Positions 22,196 through 33,161 of a stretch of DNA of 64,000 nt are shown one piece after another. The DNA is from Cordia subcordata (Eukaryota > Streptophyta > Magnoliopsida > Boraginales > Cordiaceae): positions 2,480,001-2,544,000 of the forward strand of contig JAPTOF010000015.1 in NCBI GenBank assembly GCA_028554755.1. The letters are read 5' to 3'. The first letter of the stretch is position 1. Every line of letters begins with the position of its first letter. The notes under the pieces are model-generated. The model was given only the letters and a program-made list of their open reading frames with translations. It was not told the DNA's origin and ran no database searches. The position numbers and the translations under genes are program-made.

Positions 22196-23490
22196 TCAAA
22201 TGCCCTTTTTTTATCCAAGAAGCTTTTCAAAGTTTTCCATTTCATTTGTAAATTTTCCTACAATCTCATTCGAATCATCATTCTTCTTTTTAAATCCTTC
22301 ACTTGTTTTTCCAAACTTCCAATGTTTTGAGGCAGAGATACATTTTCCCTTTTCCAAACAATCTTTTTCATTTAAAACCTTTTTCAAACTTTTTGCAAAA
22401 CTCTTGTTTTTGTTCAAAGCAAGTAAATGATCGTCACGCAATTTTAAAAATGCCTCTTGCAACTCTTTAAAGCTATGCTCATCCTCTTCCTTATAAGATA
22501 AAAAACTAGAATAGCAAGGTGTAGAGTGTACCTCATTCTCATTTGCCATGAGGCATACAAAGGTGGCTATTTCATGCTCCTCTATGTTTTCCTTTTCACT
22601 ATCGGAAGTGTCCCAAGTTGCTTTGAGAGCATTTCCCTCCTTATGCTTCGTGAGTTTTGAGTAATTTGCCTTGAGTGCCCCAGCTTGTTACACTTGAAGC
22701 ACTTTGGTTCATTATTCTTCATCTCCTTTGATTTCTTGACTTTTTTTTCCTTTTTCTTCCAATTATTTGAGAAGACCCTTTTCTCCATTTGTTGAACTTC
22801 ATGAATTTCTTGATGTTTCTTTCTAGTAGGGCCATTTCTTCATCCAATCCTTCATCATCATCATCATCACTTGAATCTTGTTTTGAAGCAACAAAAGCCA
22901 TAGGCCTCTTCATGTTCTTGTCATCTTTTTCATGAACTCTCATCTCAAGTTCACAAGTCATGAGTGACCTAATCAATTCATTTAATGGGTATGTGTTGAG
23001 GTCTTTTCATTCCTTCACGGGTTGGTTACCATGATGATGGTAGACTTCTTAGCACATTTCTTACCATCTCTGTATTAAAGTATTCCTTTCTAAGTGCCTT
23101 GAGGCCAATAGTAATTTCAAGAAATCTAGCAAACATTTGTTCAATACTTTCACTCGGTTTCATTTTAAAAGCATCATACTTTTGAACAAGAATGCTAATT
23201 CTTGATTCCTTAACTTAGCTAGTTCTTTCATAAGTTACCTCTAGTTGGTCCCGAAGTTCCTTAACTAAGGTGCAACCCATAACTCCAGCAAATTTAGTAG
23301 TATTCAAGCTAGCAAACAAGATATACAAGGCTTTGGCATTCAATTGTTCAAGCATCATATCATTATCATCCCATTCACTTTTCGGTCTAGGAACCTTTTT
23401 ATCACGCTCTATTTTCATAGGTATTTGAGGTCCATTAACAACAATTTTCCATGCTTTGTAATCATGTGATTGAATAAAAAGTTTCATTCT
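22196..23490 (-). pseudogene. gag: Copia Gag
   Basis: The N-terminal part near 23490 reads LFIQSHDYKAWKIVVNG, then ALYILFASLNTTKFAGV and CTLVKELRDQLEVTYE, typical of the copia capsid family. Next comes an acidic stretch with DSSDDDDDEGLDEEMALLER and a basic linker. The zinc knuckle CFKCNKLGHSRQIT keeps the first two Cys and the His but has lost the last Cys. The C-terminal part (EDEHSFKELQEAFLKLRDDH) is a predicted coiled coil, as in SIRE-type Gags. Frames shift at least three times, so it is a pseudogene. The protein would have packaged element RNA. Confidence 0.75.
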
Positions 23491-23620
23491 CCATTTTCAA
23501 AAAGTATAGTTAGTGCCATCAAATACCGAAGTTTTGTTGATAGCCAAGCCCTTAATAGGTGAAATATCTATATTATACACCCTGAAAAATTCTACTAGTG
23601 GTTAAACTATATATAGAAAC

Positions 23621-23637
23621 CTAGCTCTAATACAATA
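23621..23637 (-). promoter_or_regulatory. Copia primer site
   Basis: On the minus strand TTGTATTAGAGC follows the LTR end TGACA. The initiator tRNA-Met site in plant copia elements is TGGTATCAGAGC; 10 of 12 bases agree. Confidence 0.7.
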
Positions 23638-25127
23638 TGTCAGGGGTAAATAATCTTAAGAGGGAGGAATGAAATAAGATTATGTCTAATTTTCGCAATC
23701 AAAATACTCAATAAAAATAGGAAAGTTCACCTAGACAATTAATCAAACACTTAAGGCATACAAATCATACAAAAGTAAGAAGAAGAGGAAGAGAGTGGAG
23801 AAGACCGATTGTCAGGTGGTTCAGCAAGCCTACAACCACTGCCTAAGGATGCTCCCCTTAGGACTTCAACACTCCACTAGTGTGTGTGCACTTTCAAATG
23901 TTAGTGGGCACAAACCAACTTCAGTTTAGACCTCTTTGAAGACACCCGTTAGAGAACCCAAGAGTTCTTCTCTTTAGGATTTTCCCACAATCACTCAAGC
24001 TAATATATGTTATTCTTAAACAAACCTAGCTTCTAGAGTGTGTATACAACAATAAATGGTAGAAAAGATTGTTTGTATAAGCTCAAACTTCTTACAAATA
24101 GGTATAGCAATTAAAGGCTCTTGAATGCTCAAAAGATACAACAAATATAGATGTGATTCTAAGCAATAAATGATTTAAAAGAGTTTAGGAATGCTTAGAG
24201 ATGATGTTTGAATGCTAGAAGAGTGAAAGCATATGAAAGTTTTTAGGGAAATAATGGTGGAAAATAGAGTAAAATGGAGTAGCCAATGGTCCTTTAACAG
24301 CTACAGCAGTTAATGCTATAGAGGAGTCGATCGCCTTAGTCGGCTGACTGGCTAGAGGCCCCAGTTTCTCACAACACTCTCTAACTAGGATGGATGCCTA
24401 GGCCAGTTGACCGGCTAGAGGTCCGGTGATAACCCTAAGTATTCTATTGAGCTCGATCGACCACCTCAACCAACTGGGGGCCTGACTAGGGAGTTCAGCT
24501 TCAACAGATTGCTCAGAAAGAGCCACCAAGCATGTTCAAATAGTCTCATCTTTGATTAAATGCATTTTGAAAGTGTAGAACACATCAAAGGACATTTTCT
24601 AATACATTGTAAGTTCAATAAACATGCTAACGCATTTTTGAAGATTTTGAAAGACAATGCATGAAAAACATTGCTTCAAAAATGAGGATTATTGCCCAAA
24701 AATCTTTATACAAGTGATGCAATGATTAAAAAATGATTTGTTTGAGCTATAAGAGTGATCCTAAGGCTATTCACAAGTGAGCACAAGCCGATACCCCTTA
24801 CGATGTCTCGTCTCTGCCTTATAACTTCAGTCTTGATCACGAGTACACAAGCATTCTTCATCTTTATGCGAAGCTTGAAATATGTGTGCAATGGCTTCTA
24901 AACTTGATATAGCATCTTTATTCCATCAATGCACATCCTCCAAGCTTGTTGATCACATCACGCTCAATATAAAAATGCTTTAAAACACTTGCACGATGTT
25001 TAGCATTCATAGTATAAGTAATAGTAAAAGCATCATAGTGTATAATTATCATTTTTATGTTAATTACCAAGCTATAAGATTAATTTGCATCATCAAAACA
25101 ATCATCAAAAGCAATATTATGCTAACA
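23638..25127 (-). mobile_element. Copia 5' LTR
   Basis: The minus strand starts TGTTAGCATAATATTG at 25127 and ends CTGACA at 23638, 1490 bp. Bases 23638-24587 match the 3' LTR; 24588-25127 have no partner there. The start resembles the forward LTR at 3203 (TGTTAGCA, then TTTTGATGATGCAAAT), which argues that the longer form is the real LTR of this family. GGTCGATC and CCGGTCAACTGG modules lie around 24320-24480. Confidence 0.65.
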
Positions 25128-25605
25128 ATCTATTGTGTGAGGTTAAGCAAAATGTGTATTCTTTCTTATCATGATCAATTTTTATTACACTTCATAGCTA
25201 GGATAGATTGGGAATTGAGTTCTTAGTTAGAAAGAGTGTGGAAATCCTTAGTGAGGTGCTTTCACTTGGGTTCTTTGAAGAGGGAGCTTCAAAGAGTTGT
25301 AAAAAGTTGGTTTATACTCCACCAACATTTGAAGGAGTATTAATAATGAAGGAGGTTGAAGTCCTAAGGGAAGAATCCTTAGGCAGTGGATGTAGACTTG
25401 GCTGAACCACATAAAAATCCAGTACATTCTATTCCCTTCTCTTCCCACTTCAATTGGTTTCTTATTACTTGCAATCTATTTAACAAATTACTTGTGTAAA
25501 GATTATTTATTCTCTTGGTTTTATAGTTGCATAGAATTGAATTAATTTCTGCAAAAGTAGCATAATCTTAATTCACCACCTCTTACGATTATTTTCCCCA
25601 TAACA
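25128..25605 (+). mobile_element. SIRE-like copia LTR (X), 3' part
   Basis: In forward orientation it matches the reverse complement of 4309-4650: GTTGAAGTCCTAAGGGAAG, then GTGGATGTAGACTTG, ending GATTATTTTCCCCATAACA at 25605. It completes the LTR whose 5' part is 3203-4308. The flanks CATGG (3198-3202) and CATGC (25604-25608, overlapping the LTR end) are only a near match for a duplication. Confidence 0.6.
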
Positions 25606-26136
25606 TGCAGATCAACCCGCGGGTCACCTGCACAACCTGTCCTTTACACGAGTCAGGTCATCTCTACCGGTTTGCCCAACTAGCTGCAAAATGCTAAATC
25701 CTAATCTTACATTTTGGCGGGTTAAACGGTTCAACCCGCGGGTTCTAACCCATTTTGCCAGCTTTACATGTAGTTCATGTTTCCTAGCTACCAAAAGTTA
25801 TATGAATCATCTGTTAACTATTCTATGTTTCTCTATTGTACACATCACTTTCTCCCTTAAAGGCAAATGGAAGTCAATGTTTGTTCATGTGAGTTTTCAC
25901 TCTTGGCAGCATGTCTTCAGCAATTGTCTATTAATCAAAAGGAAACACTACAAAATAAATATAAAAAAGAAGCATCCTAATTAATTAGGTCTTTTCGGCT
26001 CTACCTCAGGAAGCTCATCTCCCTTTTTAATTTTCTTCTACCATCAAGGATTTAAATTCTTTCATAAGTGTATTCATTATGACAGGGAGTAATTATCAAC
26101 ATAAATTGATGATGCTATTATCTATGAAATGATCTA

Positions 26137-27694
26137 GAGGCTGGTTGGCTCTACTTATTTTCCAGTTTATAAGCTCTTAGAAAAAAGCATCTTCTTACAT
26201 GCTTTTTATGATTTGTAGCTTATAAGCTCCAAATAAGCTTAGACAAATAGGCAACTAGTCCATTATTGTCGACATCAAATAACTGGGTCATCCCTTATCT
26301 CATTGATACTTTTATCGTGATATAAATGACTAAATAGTGCCTTGTCGTACATCTCTTGAATGGTATGAGCAAAACCAAGCCCCCATATCAAAGCATACAA
26401 TACTTTGGGCTTGTTTGGATTCAAAAGAGTAAATTTAAATTCTTGTTAGAGTTTCAACTTTCTTTTTGAAACCAAAACCAAATATTTATTAAAGAAAGAA
26501 TGTACTTCATACAAAAAAAATTAAAATTGTTTCTATAAAAAGAAACCAACCCAAACAAGTCCTTTTCACAGTTATTGATGGGGTTTGAATCCACTAAAAA
26601 TAAAATCCTACTCTTACTTTGCAATTTGCAAAAGTGGTGAGACGAGTCGAACCTGCATTGACTGATGTAATTATGCTTTTATGCCAAGACGAATCAACAA
26701 GTGAAATATGAAAAAAAAGGGGTTTAAGCAATTAAGATTAATAATCTAGAAATCTGGAAAGATAAAAGAGCCTTAGCCGTGAGCACAATTAATGCAACGA
26801 CAACACAAAACTTAGACAATAGATAAGAGAAACTGAAAACAGATAACAAGAATTTCAACTAAACATAGAAATATTAATTAAAATAGGATTCCGATAGTTC
26901 TAAGGCCTAGCTTAGGGTATAAATGTTCGTCTAGGCCTAAATTCGATCCTAGATATAGAGAGATGATTCTATTATCCCTAGGCTTCCAATTTAAATTTTA
27001 CCCAAAACTTTAAATTATATAATTTTATATGTTGTTTAGATTTAAGATTTGAAATAAGCATATAACAAACACAACATTCATATATTCTTTTTCAATTAAA
27101 GATTTTAGATAAGCATATAACAATACAACAAAAATCTATTGGTGAGGAATTCATGATGCTATTGCTTTATTATTAGTTTTGAATAGAATTTTCATTTTTA
27201 TTTATAATTTATAAAATGAACAATTTAGATAGTTTGGCTTTTATTGTAGTTTGAATATTTTCATTTTATTTAATTTTAAATGGAATGTCAATTTATTTGA
27301 TTTTTTTCCTATTAAGTATGGAATTAATTAAATCTTCACAAGGATAATAGTTAAATTCAATTATTATCTATTATATAATTTTAAATTTTTATTAATCTAA
27401 AATTAATCAAATTGAGGTATATATTTAATTACTATTATTTTAAGAAAATTATTGTAATTTTAAAATTACAAAGAAGATATTAATTTTGATTCACAAGGAA
27501 ATTAATGAGATGTCCTTTTTAATCATTTTAACAAATACTATTGCTTATAAGTACATATTTATCAAATATGTCAATAACTTATTAGCACATTTTATCCATA
27601 TATTTCTCTACTTATTTGGCATTTATTTAGCATCAAAAGCTACTTATAACCAATTGCTTATAAGCAACTTAAAGAAAGCAAACCAAATAGACTC
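26137..27694. mobile_element. Possible large MITE-like element
   Basis: The left end reads GAGGCTGGTTGGCTCTACTT and the right end, reverse-complemented, reads GAGTCTATTTGGTTTGCTTT. Both continue into AGTT..TTATAAGC phrases. Identity over about 40 bases is roughly two thirds. The inside is very AT-rich and has no long frame. A clear target duplication was not found. Confidence 0.3.
26407..26562. mobile_element. MITE, 156 bp
   Basis: Terminal inverted repeats GGGCTTGTTTGG and, reverse-complemented at the right end, GGACTTGTTTGG. The inside is AT-rich and non-coding. TTT flanks it on both sides (26404-26406, 26563-26565), a possible 3-bp duplication of PIF/Harbinger type. Confidence 0.55.
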
Positions 27695-28765
27695 TTAATT
27701 AGCAAAGTTGCACTTCAATTGAGAGAAAGTAGTGGAATGGCATTGTTGTAAAGATAAGAGCTTGATTCATGTTAAAGAGTCATGAAATTTCATCTTAAAA
27801 CCATTTGGTTGATAACTAAGTAGTTTAGGACCATGTTTGTTGAAGTTTAATATGGTAACTCTTTATTATGGAAAAAATGTTCCAACACCTTTCCTTAGGT
27901 GTGATTGTGTTAGAATTGAGAAACAAGATGAGTCATAAGTTGCTAAGTCGAAATGAGACACATGAACGATTCCAAGAAAGATTGAGATACGATTAAGCCA
28001 ATCCCAACTCTTACATCATGTCTACAATATGGGATTCCATCTTAAAATCAATTGATAAATAATTAAGAAAAATAACTCCCAAGCTTAAATGGTGATTTTG
28101 TGACGTGGGAGAAATGTTCAAACACATCAAGATGAGATGTTCAATCCAGTTTTTAGATTAATAAGAAACAAGCATCTCGTTGATGATTTATCTACATTTC
28201 CGAAAAAGCTACTGCAACCTTCACTGTTGTCTATAATAGGAAAAGTCTTGTTGTAGCAGTACTCCTAAGAAGAACACCAATTCTTCACAAGGAAAAATAG
28301 CTGTCACGTCTGTTGTTGAGATTTACATAGACATCGAACTTGTTTTAAAATTGTTGGAACTATCTAAAAAGAAGATGTTGCGTCAAGCCATTGTAATAGA
28401 GAAAAGAGCCACTAGATTTGAACAGAGCCATTAACATGCCAAAAAGCCAAATAAGAAGCCAAAAAAATTAAGGAAGATATAGTCGCAGATGGTTAATCGG
28501 TCAACATAGTGTATCCAAAAATGGATGAAACTAAAAATGGTTCGATTTGAAGGAAGACTATATTAACAGTGTACGTTACAAAATATTGAGTTCCTAGGCT
28601 TCGGTGACTCGAAAGATAGTATTATTCCTGTGGAGATAATACTGCAATCAAAATTTTCAATATTTTTAAGATTTAAATTAATTCTATAGCGAAATGTTCT
28701 GTCACAGTTAACGCAATTTTGTGAAACCTAATATATACAATTATGGTTAAAGATTTTCAAAACCG
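27695..28765. other. Intergenic DNA with no recognised feature
   Basis: No frame above 60 codons with recognisable content, no repeat ends and no RNA gene were seen. Base composition is close to the surrounding AT-rich DNA. Confidence 0.5.
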
Positions 28766-28773
28766 TTCCATAT

Positions 28774-29548
28774 AGGGATGTTCATTGGGGAATTCCAGGC
28801 GGAATCAAAATTTTTAATTTTTTCTGAAATAATTTTTGAGAAAAAGTTCCTGTTCAATTCCCCGCTCTAATTCATCAATGGGGAACATTATTTGGGGAAA
28901 TGAGGAATGGGGAAAAACGACTGTGGATTGGAGAATCCCTGAAGTTTTTTTTATAAAAAGTTCAAAACTAATTTACGCTTAATTTCAAGTCTTTAACCTA
29001 ATCTTTTGATCACCAATTACACCATTAAAATCAAAACCCTCTTTTAATTCATGTCATATCAAGATTGCACATTAAAGGAACTACCAACAATATTTTTTGC
29101 TAAATAAGCAAAGTACTTTTACCAGCAATATTTCTAAATAGTCATGCACGATAGATTATGACATTAATCATTATGTCAGTCTTTTACTTTTTTAATTTTC
29201 TACTACTAACAAAGAGATAGTAACATTTGCTATTCTAGTGCTAAACGCCTGGACATATAAGAATCATCATCAAGAGTCAAGATATAAACAAAATAAACTA
29301 CATTATCAATCCATGTCCATCACATAATTCAAACTACAAAACACAAATAAACTATCATATTATATATATAATATTCAGGTTTTGGGTACTTCCCAAAAAA
29401 ACGGATCTCTATTGTTCCCTGACCTAATTCACCAAATTTTTACCTCAGCCTTAATATTTTTTTCCCAATTTCCGATTTCCCAATATTTTCTCCCTATCCC
29501 CGAAATGTCAAGTCGGTGATCGGGTTCCCCCATGAGTGCACACCCCTA
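28774..29548. mobile_element. hAT-like non-autonomous element
   Basis: Ends TAGGGATGTTCATTGGGG and, reverse-complemented, TAGGGGTGTGCACTCATGGG, flanked by a perfect 8-bp repeat GTTCCATA (28766-28773 and 29549-29556). The subterminal parts are rich in GGGGAAT / CCCCAAT phrases, often seen at hAT derivative ends. At 775 bp with no frame it is non-autonomous and would need a transposase from elsewhere. Confidence 0.8.
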
Positions 29549-29556
29549 GTTCCATA

Positions 29557-30014
29557 TGATTTTTGTTTTCATTTTGATTTTTACTTTTACTAAGTAATTC
29601 ACTCATAGTCTTTATTTTTAAATTTTGAGTAAAATTTATTTTATCCCCTATGTTTTGTTAAAACTCATTGAGACCCCCTATAGTTTCAAAAACATCACAA
29701 CTAGTCCCGACTGTTACTTTTTCTTTAAGAGTTAATAGAGAGAGTAAAAGCACACCTAGAATTCATTTTGACTTGTTCATTACAAAAACTTTATATAAAT
29801 TGGTGCGAATTTCCCTTCTAATTTAGAAAAATAGTGTGGATTTCGCCATCTAATTTGAAACAAAGTACAAATAGACCCTTAGATGAGTGAAAAAATTAAA
29901 ATACACACACACACACATATATATATGTATATATATCTTAAATTGTGTAGATTTCTTTTTTAAATGACTTCTTATTAAGTAATATAAATATATTCAATAA
30001 TAATGAAAGCATAT
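29557..30014. other. AT-rich DNA with a CA/TA microsatellite
   Basis: Contains an alternating CA run followed by TA at 29902-29936. A phrase with CCCCTATGTTTTG and ACCCCCTATAGTTTC near 29645-29680 looks like a dispersed plant repeat but was not identified. No gene was seen. Confidence 0.5.
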
Positions 30015-30897
30015 TGATGTGGGTAAAAGATGTCCTTCCCACGTCAGTAGTATCTTGGACAATTTGGTTGGTACGCTGGGTACAACGAAGGAGGACGCGT
30101 GGACAGAGGATCAACCATTGCCAGCGTGTTAAGGCGTAAGCTTCCCTCTCCCAGTTGGAGCGAGAGTAAGCCTTTCCAAGTTGGTGTGAGGGTGAACCGT
30201 CCACGTTAGTGTGAGGGTAAGCCTTTTGCGTACGCTCGGTTGACACATATGCCTTTCCCTACAAAACAAGGATGAAACGGGGCTTTCCCCCCGTTGTACC
30301 TTCAATGATCAAGTTAGAGTCATGGATGTATGAATGTATGTTTGAATGTGTTATGAATATACACAAGACAAATGGAGAGAATTTTAGTCCTTACTTACTT
30401 GCTTTGCTTGAGTTACGTCTTGGTATTTACAGATATGGTGGCCCGACACTCGAAGTTTACCCTAAGTAGGGTGCTGACTAGGCTTGCTTTGTAGGTTGAC
30501 GTAGCACGTATAGCTATTTCAGGGAGTAAACTTTGCTCCTGCTAGTAGACTCAGCTTAGGCGTACCCTTAATGCAAGGGTAAGCTTTCCCATAGTTACTA
30601 GCGTACACGTAAACTTGGGGTCTTTTTCCTTTGTTGCTTCTTGAGCCACATGAGGGTTTACGTCCTTGCCTTGATAGGTACCTTGAAGATTTAAACGAGC
30701 TTACCCACGGCATGAAGGTACGTTAGCCAACTCACCATAGGTGGACCCGTGTTTGTCACGGCCGCCCCCTGCTTCCTCGGCCATGCACTAGTGACGCTCT
30801 AGGCAGACTCGTGGTCTGAGGGTCCACCCCTTAGTCACCTTATATCCAATTGACACGTGTTACTAACTGATTGGCCTACACGGATTGCCCCATATCA
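30015..30897 (-). mobile_element. Tat 3' LTR
   Basis: On the minus strand it begins TGATATGGGGCAATCCGTG at 30897 and ends TTTTACCCACATCA at 30015, 883 bp. A polypurine tract precedes it. Between 30125 and 30230 there are about three imperfect 25-30-bp repeats of the type AGTTGGTGTGAGGGT...AAGCC. No partner LTR lies within the window. Confidence 0.75.
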
Positions 30898-30916
30898 ATT
30901 TCCCTCTTTTTGGGGC
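30898..30916 (-). promoter_or_regulatory. Tat polypurine tract
   Basis: On the minus strand CCCCAAAAAGAGGGAAAT directly precedes the LTR start TGATATGG, the standard layout. Confidence 0.75.
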
Positions 30917-31051
30917 CTTATACGTCGTTCGTTGATCGTGTAAGTACCAAAAACTACTAAAATTAGTGTGCTGCCTCTTTCGTTCGACATCATTCCACAA
31001 CATGTTGTTTCTCTTCAGCAGTTGGTGCATCATTTCCCATGCACGTGGGTC

Positions 31052-31060
31052 TATAAATAG
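31052..31060 (+). promoter_or_regulatory. TATA box of the Tat antisense gene
   Basis: TATAAATAG inside GGTCTAT-AA-ATAGACC, arms of 7 bp around the box. It points away from the Tat LTR, into the antisense gene. The first ATG is at 31120, a plausible 35-base leader if transcription starts about 30 bases downstream of the box. Confidence 0.6.
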
Positions 31061-31119
31061 ACCACCTCTTCACCTTATGTTCCTTCATTACATCTTCACA
31101 ACTTTGCTAATTGCTCTCT

Positions 31120-33161
31120 ATGGCCGTGAGTTTTGCTCCTGCAAGAGTTAACACCCAAGCCACCCATCTAAGGTAAGAATCATGGGGTGAATTCACACCA
31201 CCCATCATTCTTAATTAATAAGAGGATGCGTGGACATGGAGAGGCTCCAAGCTAGCACCTGGCTGACCCATGGGCATGGGGGCCGCCTAGCGAGCCCTTG
31301 GTGGTGGACGTGTATCAAATGCATAGAGTTGGAGATGGATGCATAGAGTATAGGCGGACGCATGGAGTTTGGGCTGCCGTCTTCTCCCTGAGCTACCCGG
31401 CGCTAACTTGCCCCTCTTTCACGTGCACCAGGCGGACGCATCTCTCGAGGAGCCACCCTTTCGCACCAGGCGAATGCTTACCCGAGAAACTGCCCCCCCC
31501 ACCAGGCAGACGCATGACCCGAGGAGCCATCCTCTTTTGGCTGAGGGTCCACCACCTCGATTACTTCACCCCCGATAGACACTTAAGCATCTGGTTCTTT
31601 CTTTTCTCGGACGCAGTGGGCGAACGCTTCGTCTAAGGGGCCACCCGCTCTCCGTTTGCAACTTCAGACAGATGCTGATGTGTCTCGGGTCCGTTTCTCC
31701 CTTTACGCTTGGTAGACGACAGTTACATGATCGGCGGATGCGCCCCTTGAGGGTCCACCGGTTGCACTGTTAGTTTCATGCTTTGATGCTTCTTTTATTG
31801 TGACACTTTAACTCGTGCATGTTCGTGTTGTTTTTTGCAGGTTTATTGCAACCCAATCTCCCATCGCTTTGCCTAGAGGTACCACTTCTCTTTCTTTTGC
31901 CATCGTTCGTGCTCTTGTAATCGTTTGAACACTAGGTTGTCCATCTCCACTAATGGTCCGCTCACGTGGTAACACAGTTCGTCATCTGGGCAAGCCCCAA
32001 ATGGTTCCACCTCCCCAGACTGGACTGCCAAGTATATCCCCATCATCACCATACAAGGGAGGGTAATCAAGTTCAAGGAATATGGGCAGATTGATGATTC
32101 AGTTAACATTTGTGCTCTTGGGCCTGACCAGCGTGTTTGCTCCTCCTTGTCGGCGAGACTGCCATTTATGAGTCCACACTAAAGATGCAGATACGCGTGC
32201 CATTTCCATAAATCTTTTGTGACATCTTCTGCTGTTACGAGATAGCGCCTGGGCAACTGTTACCGAATGGTTGGAAAATACTGTTGGCTCAGGTCGTCCT
32301 TCTGTCTGATCGGGACTATACACCCTCTACGGATGCCTTTGTGGAGCTCATGACCTTGAGTAAAACCCCTCGCGCGCTGGGATGGTATTATTTCCAAGCT
32401 CACAAGAATAAATGATTTATGTCCAAAGTCTCTTGTTCGAACTTGTCATGGAGGAGGCGCTTTTATTTTATCCTTAAAAGAGGGCTCATAGAACTTTCCC
32501 TTTCATTGAGGGTTCCAAAAGTCTCACCCAGCTCCCGAGATGACTACTCTAGCTCTGATGGTGGCCATCACTCCTCCTATTCCTGACCTCCACTACTACA
32601 AGTCTTTCTTGGATCTAGTAAATATGAGAAAGACTGGCCTGTACAGAAGGACATCCACTTTGCTTGAGTTTTCGGCAAGTTCAGATGGTAGTGATACTGA
32701 CAGGGTTGATAACGATGCCAGGTCTTATGGAAACGATTCCCTTACGCTAGGCATATACGGCGAAGATGGGTTGTCTGCCGAGTCCATGACTATCCCCATG
32801 AGCAGCAAGATATTGACCTTTGCAGAACCTGAGCCTTCCAACTCGGGAAGTGCGTTTGGTTCTTGCCTCATTTCATGCCCCCGCACACTTACTCATGCGG
32901 TGTTACTGACAGTTGTTCATTTTTGTTTGTGCAAACATGGCCAATAAGAGGAGAAATTGCAAGGACCCTTTTAGCAAGCACTCGAAGAAAGCTTCCTTCT
33001 CGTGGACCAACTCAGCGACTGTTAACATTCCTCCGCTGACTCCTCCCTGAGATCTTGTCCCTTTATTTACAAAGGATGCTGGCATGGGTTCTTCCCTAGA
33101 GGAACGTAGACAATGCAAACTCACTAGACTTGCTGACAAGGAGAAGGCAGGCGACGTCACT
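31120..33161 (+). pseudogene. Antisense gene of the Tat element, 5' part
   Basis: A forward-strand gene opposite to gag-pol, located between integrase and the 3' LTR, where Tat elements such as Grande and Retand are known to carry an extra antisense frame. A 53-base first exon (31120-31172) begins MAVSFAPARVNTQ and ends in a consensus donor AG|GTAAGA. A T-rich acceptor TTTTTTGCAG ends at 31840. Later exons contain IITIQGRVIKFKEYGQIDD, CCYEIAPGQLLPNGWKILL and SKTPRALGWYYFQAHKNK, phrases seen in plant transposon-associated proteins. Then comes a Ser/Asp-rich segment (32540-32860) and a basic one (MANKRRNCKDPFSKHSKK). Several stops and frameshifts make it a pseudogene. It is cut at 33161 by element B. 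Its function is unknown. Confidence 0.65.
31350..31765. repeat. GC-rich degenerate repeats in the antisense-gene intron
   Basis: Six imperfect copies of a unit starting AGGCGGACGCAT and continuing GAGGAGCCACCC occur near 31352, 31430, 31469, 31504, 31618 and 31734. A related copy lies in the Tat LTR at about 30797-30830. The block is clearly richer in GC than its surroundings. Confidence 0.6.

Larger units (their letters stand above)
4309..25127 (-). mobile_element. SIRE-like Ty1/copia retrotransposon, interrupted
   Basis: On the minus strand the order is 5' LTR (25127-23638), primer site, gag (23490-22196), a long nested insertion, protease remnant, integrase and reverse transcriptase-RNase H (10190-7141), an extra reading frame (6900-5690), polypurine tract and 3' LTR (5260-4309). 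Integrase before reverse transcriptase is the copia order. The long LTR, gag with a coiled extension and the extra frame after pol suggest the SIRE lineage. All frames are broken. No target duplication could be read; the left end has lost the canonical TG. Confidence 0.75.
2408..25766. mobile_element. hAT-like non-autonomous element, split by nested insertions
   Basis: The left end reads TAGAGGTGGCAAAC. The right end, reverse-complemented, reads TAAAGCTGGCAAAA. Both continue into GGGTCGA/ACCCGCGGGTT-type sequence common at the ends of plant hAT derivatives. The ends are flanked by 8-bp repeats CATGTAAT (2400-2407) and CATGTAGT (25767-25774), 7 of 8 identical; 8 bp is the hAT target-duplication length. 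Only 2408-3202 and 25606-25766, together about 0.95 kb, belong to the element. No transposase frame is present. Confidence 0.65.

Noticed and set aside
31298..31636. Forward frame of 112 codons in the GC-rich repeats
   Set aside because: It lies within the intron of the antisense gene and reflects the GC-rich repeat units rather than a protein.
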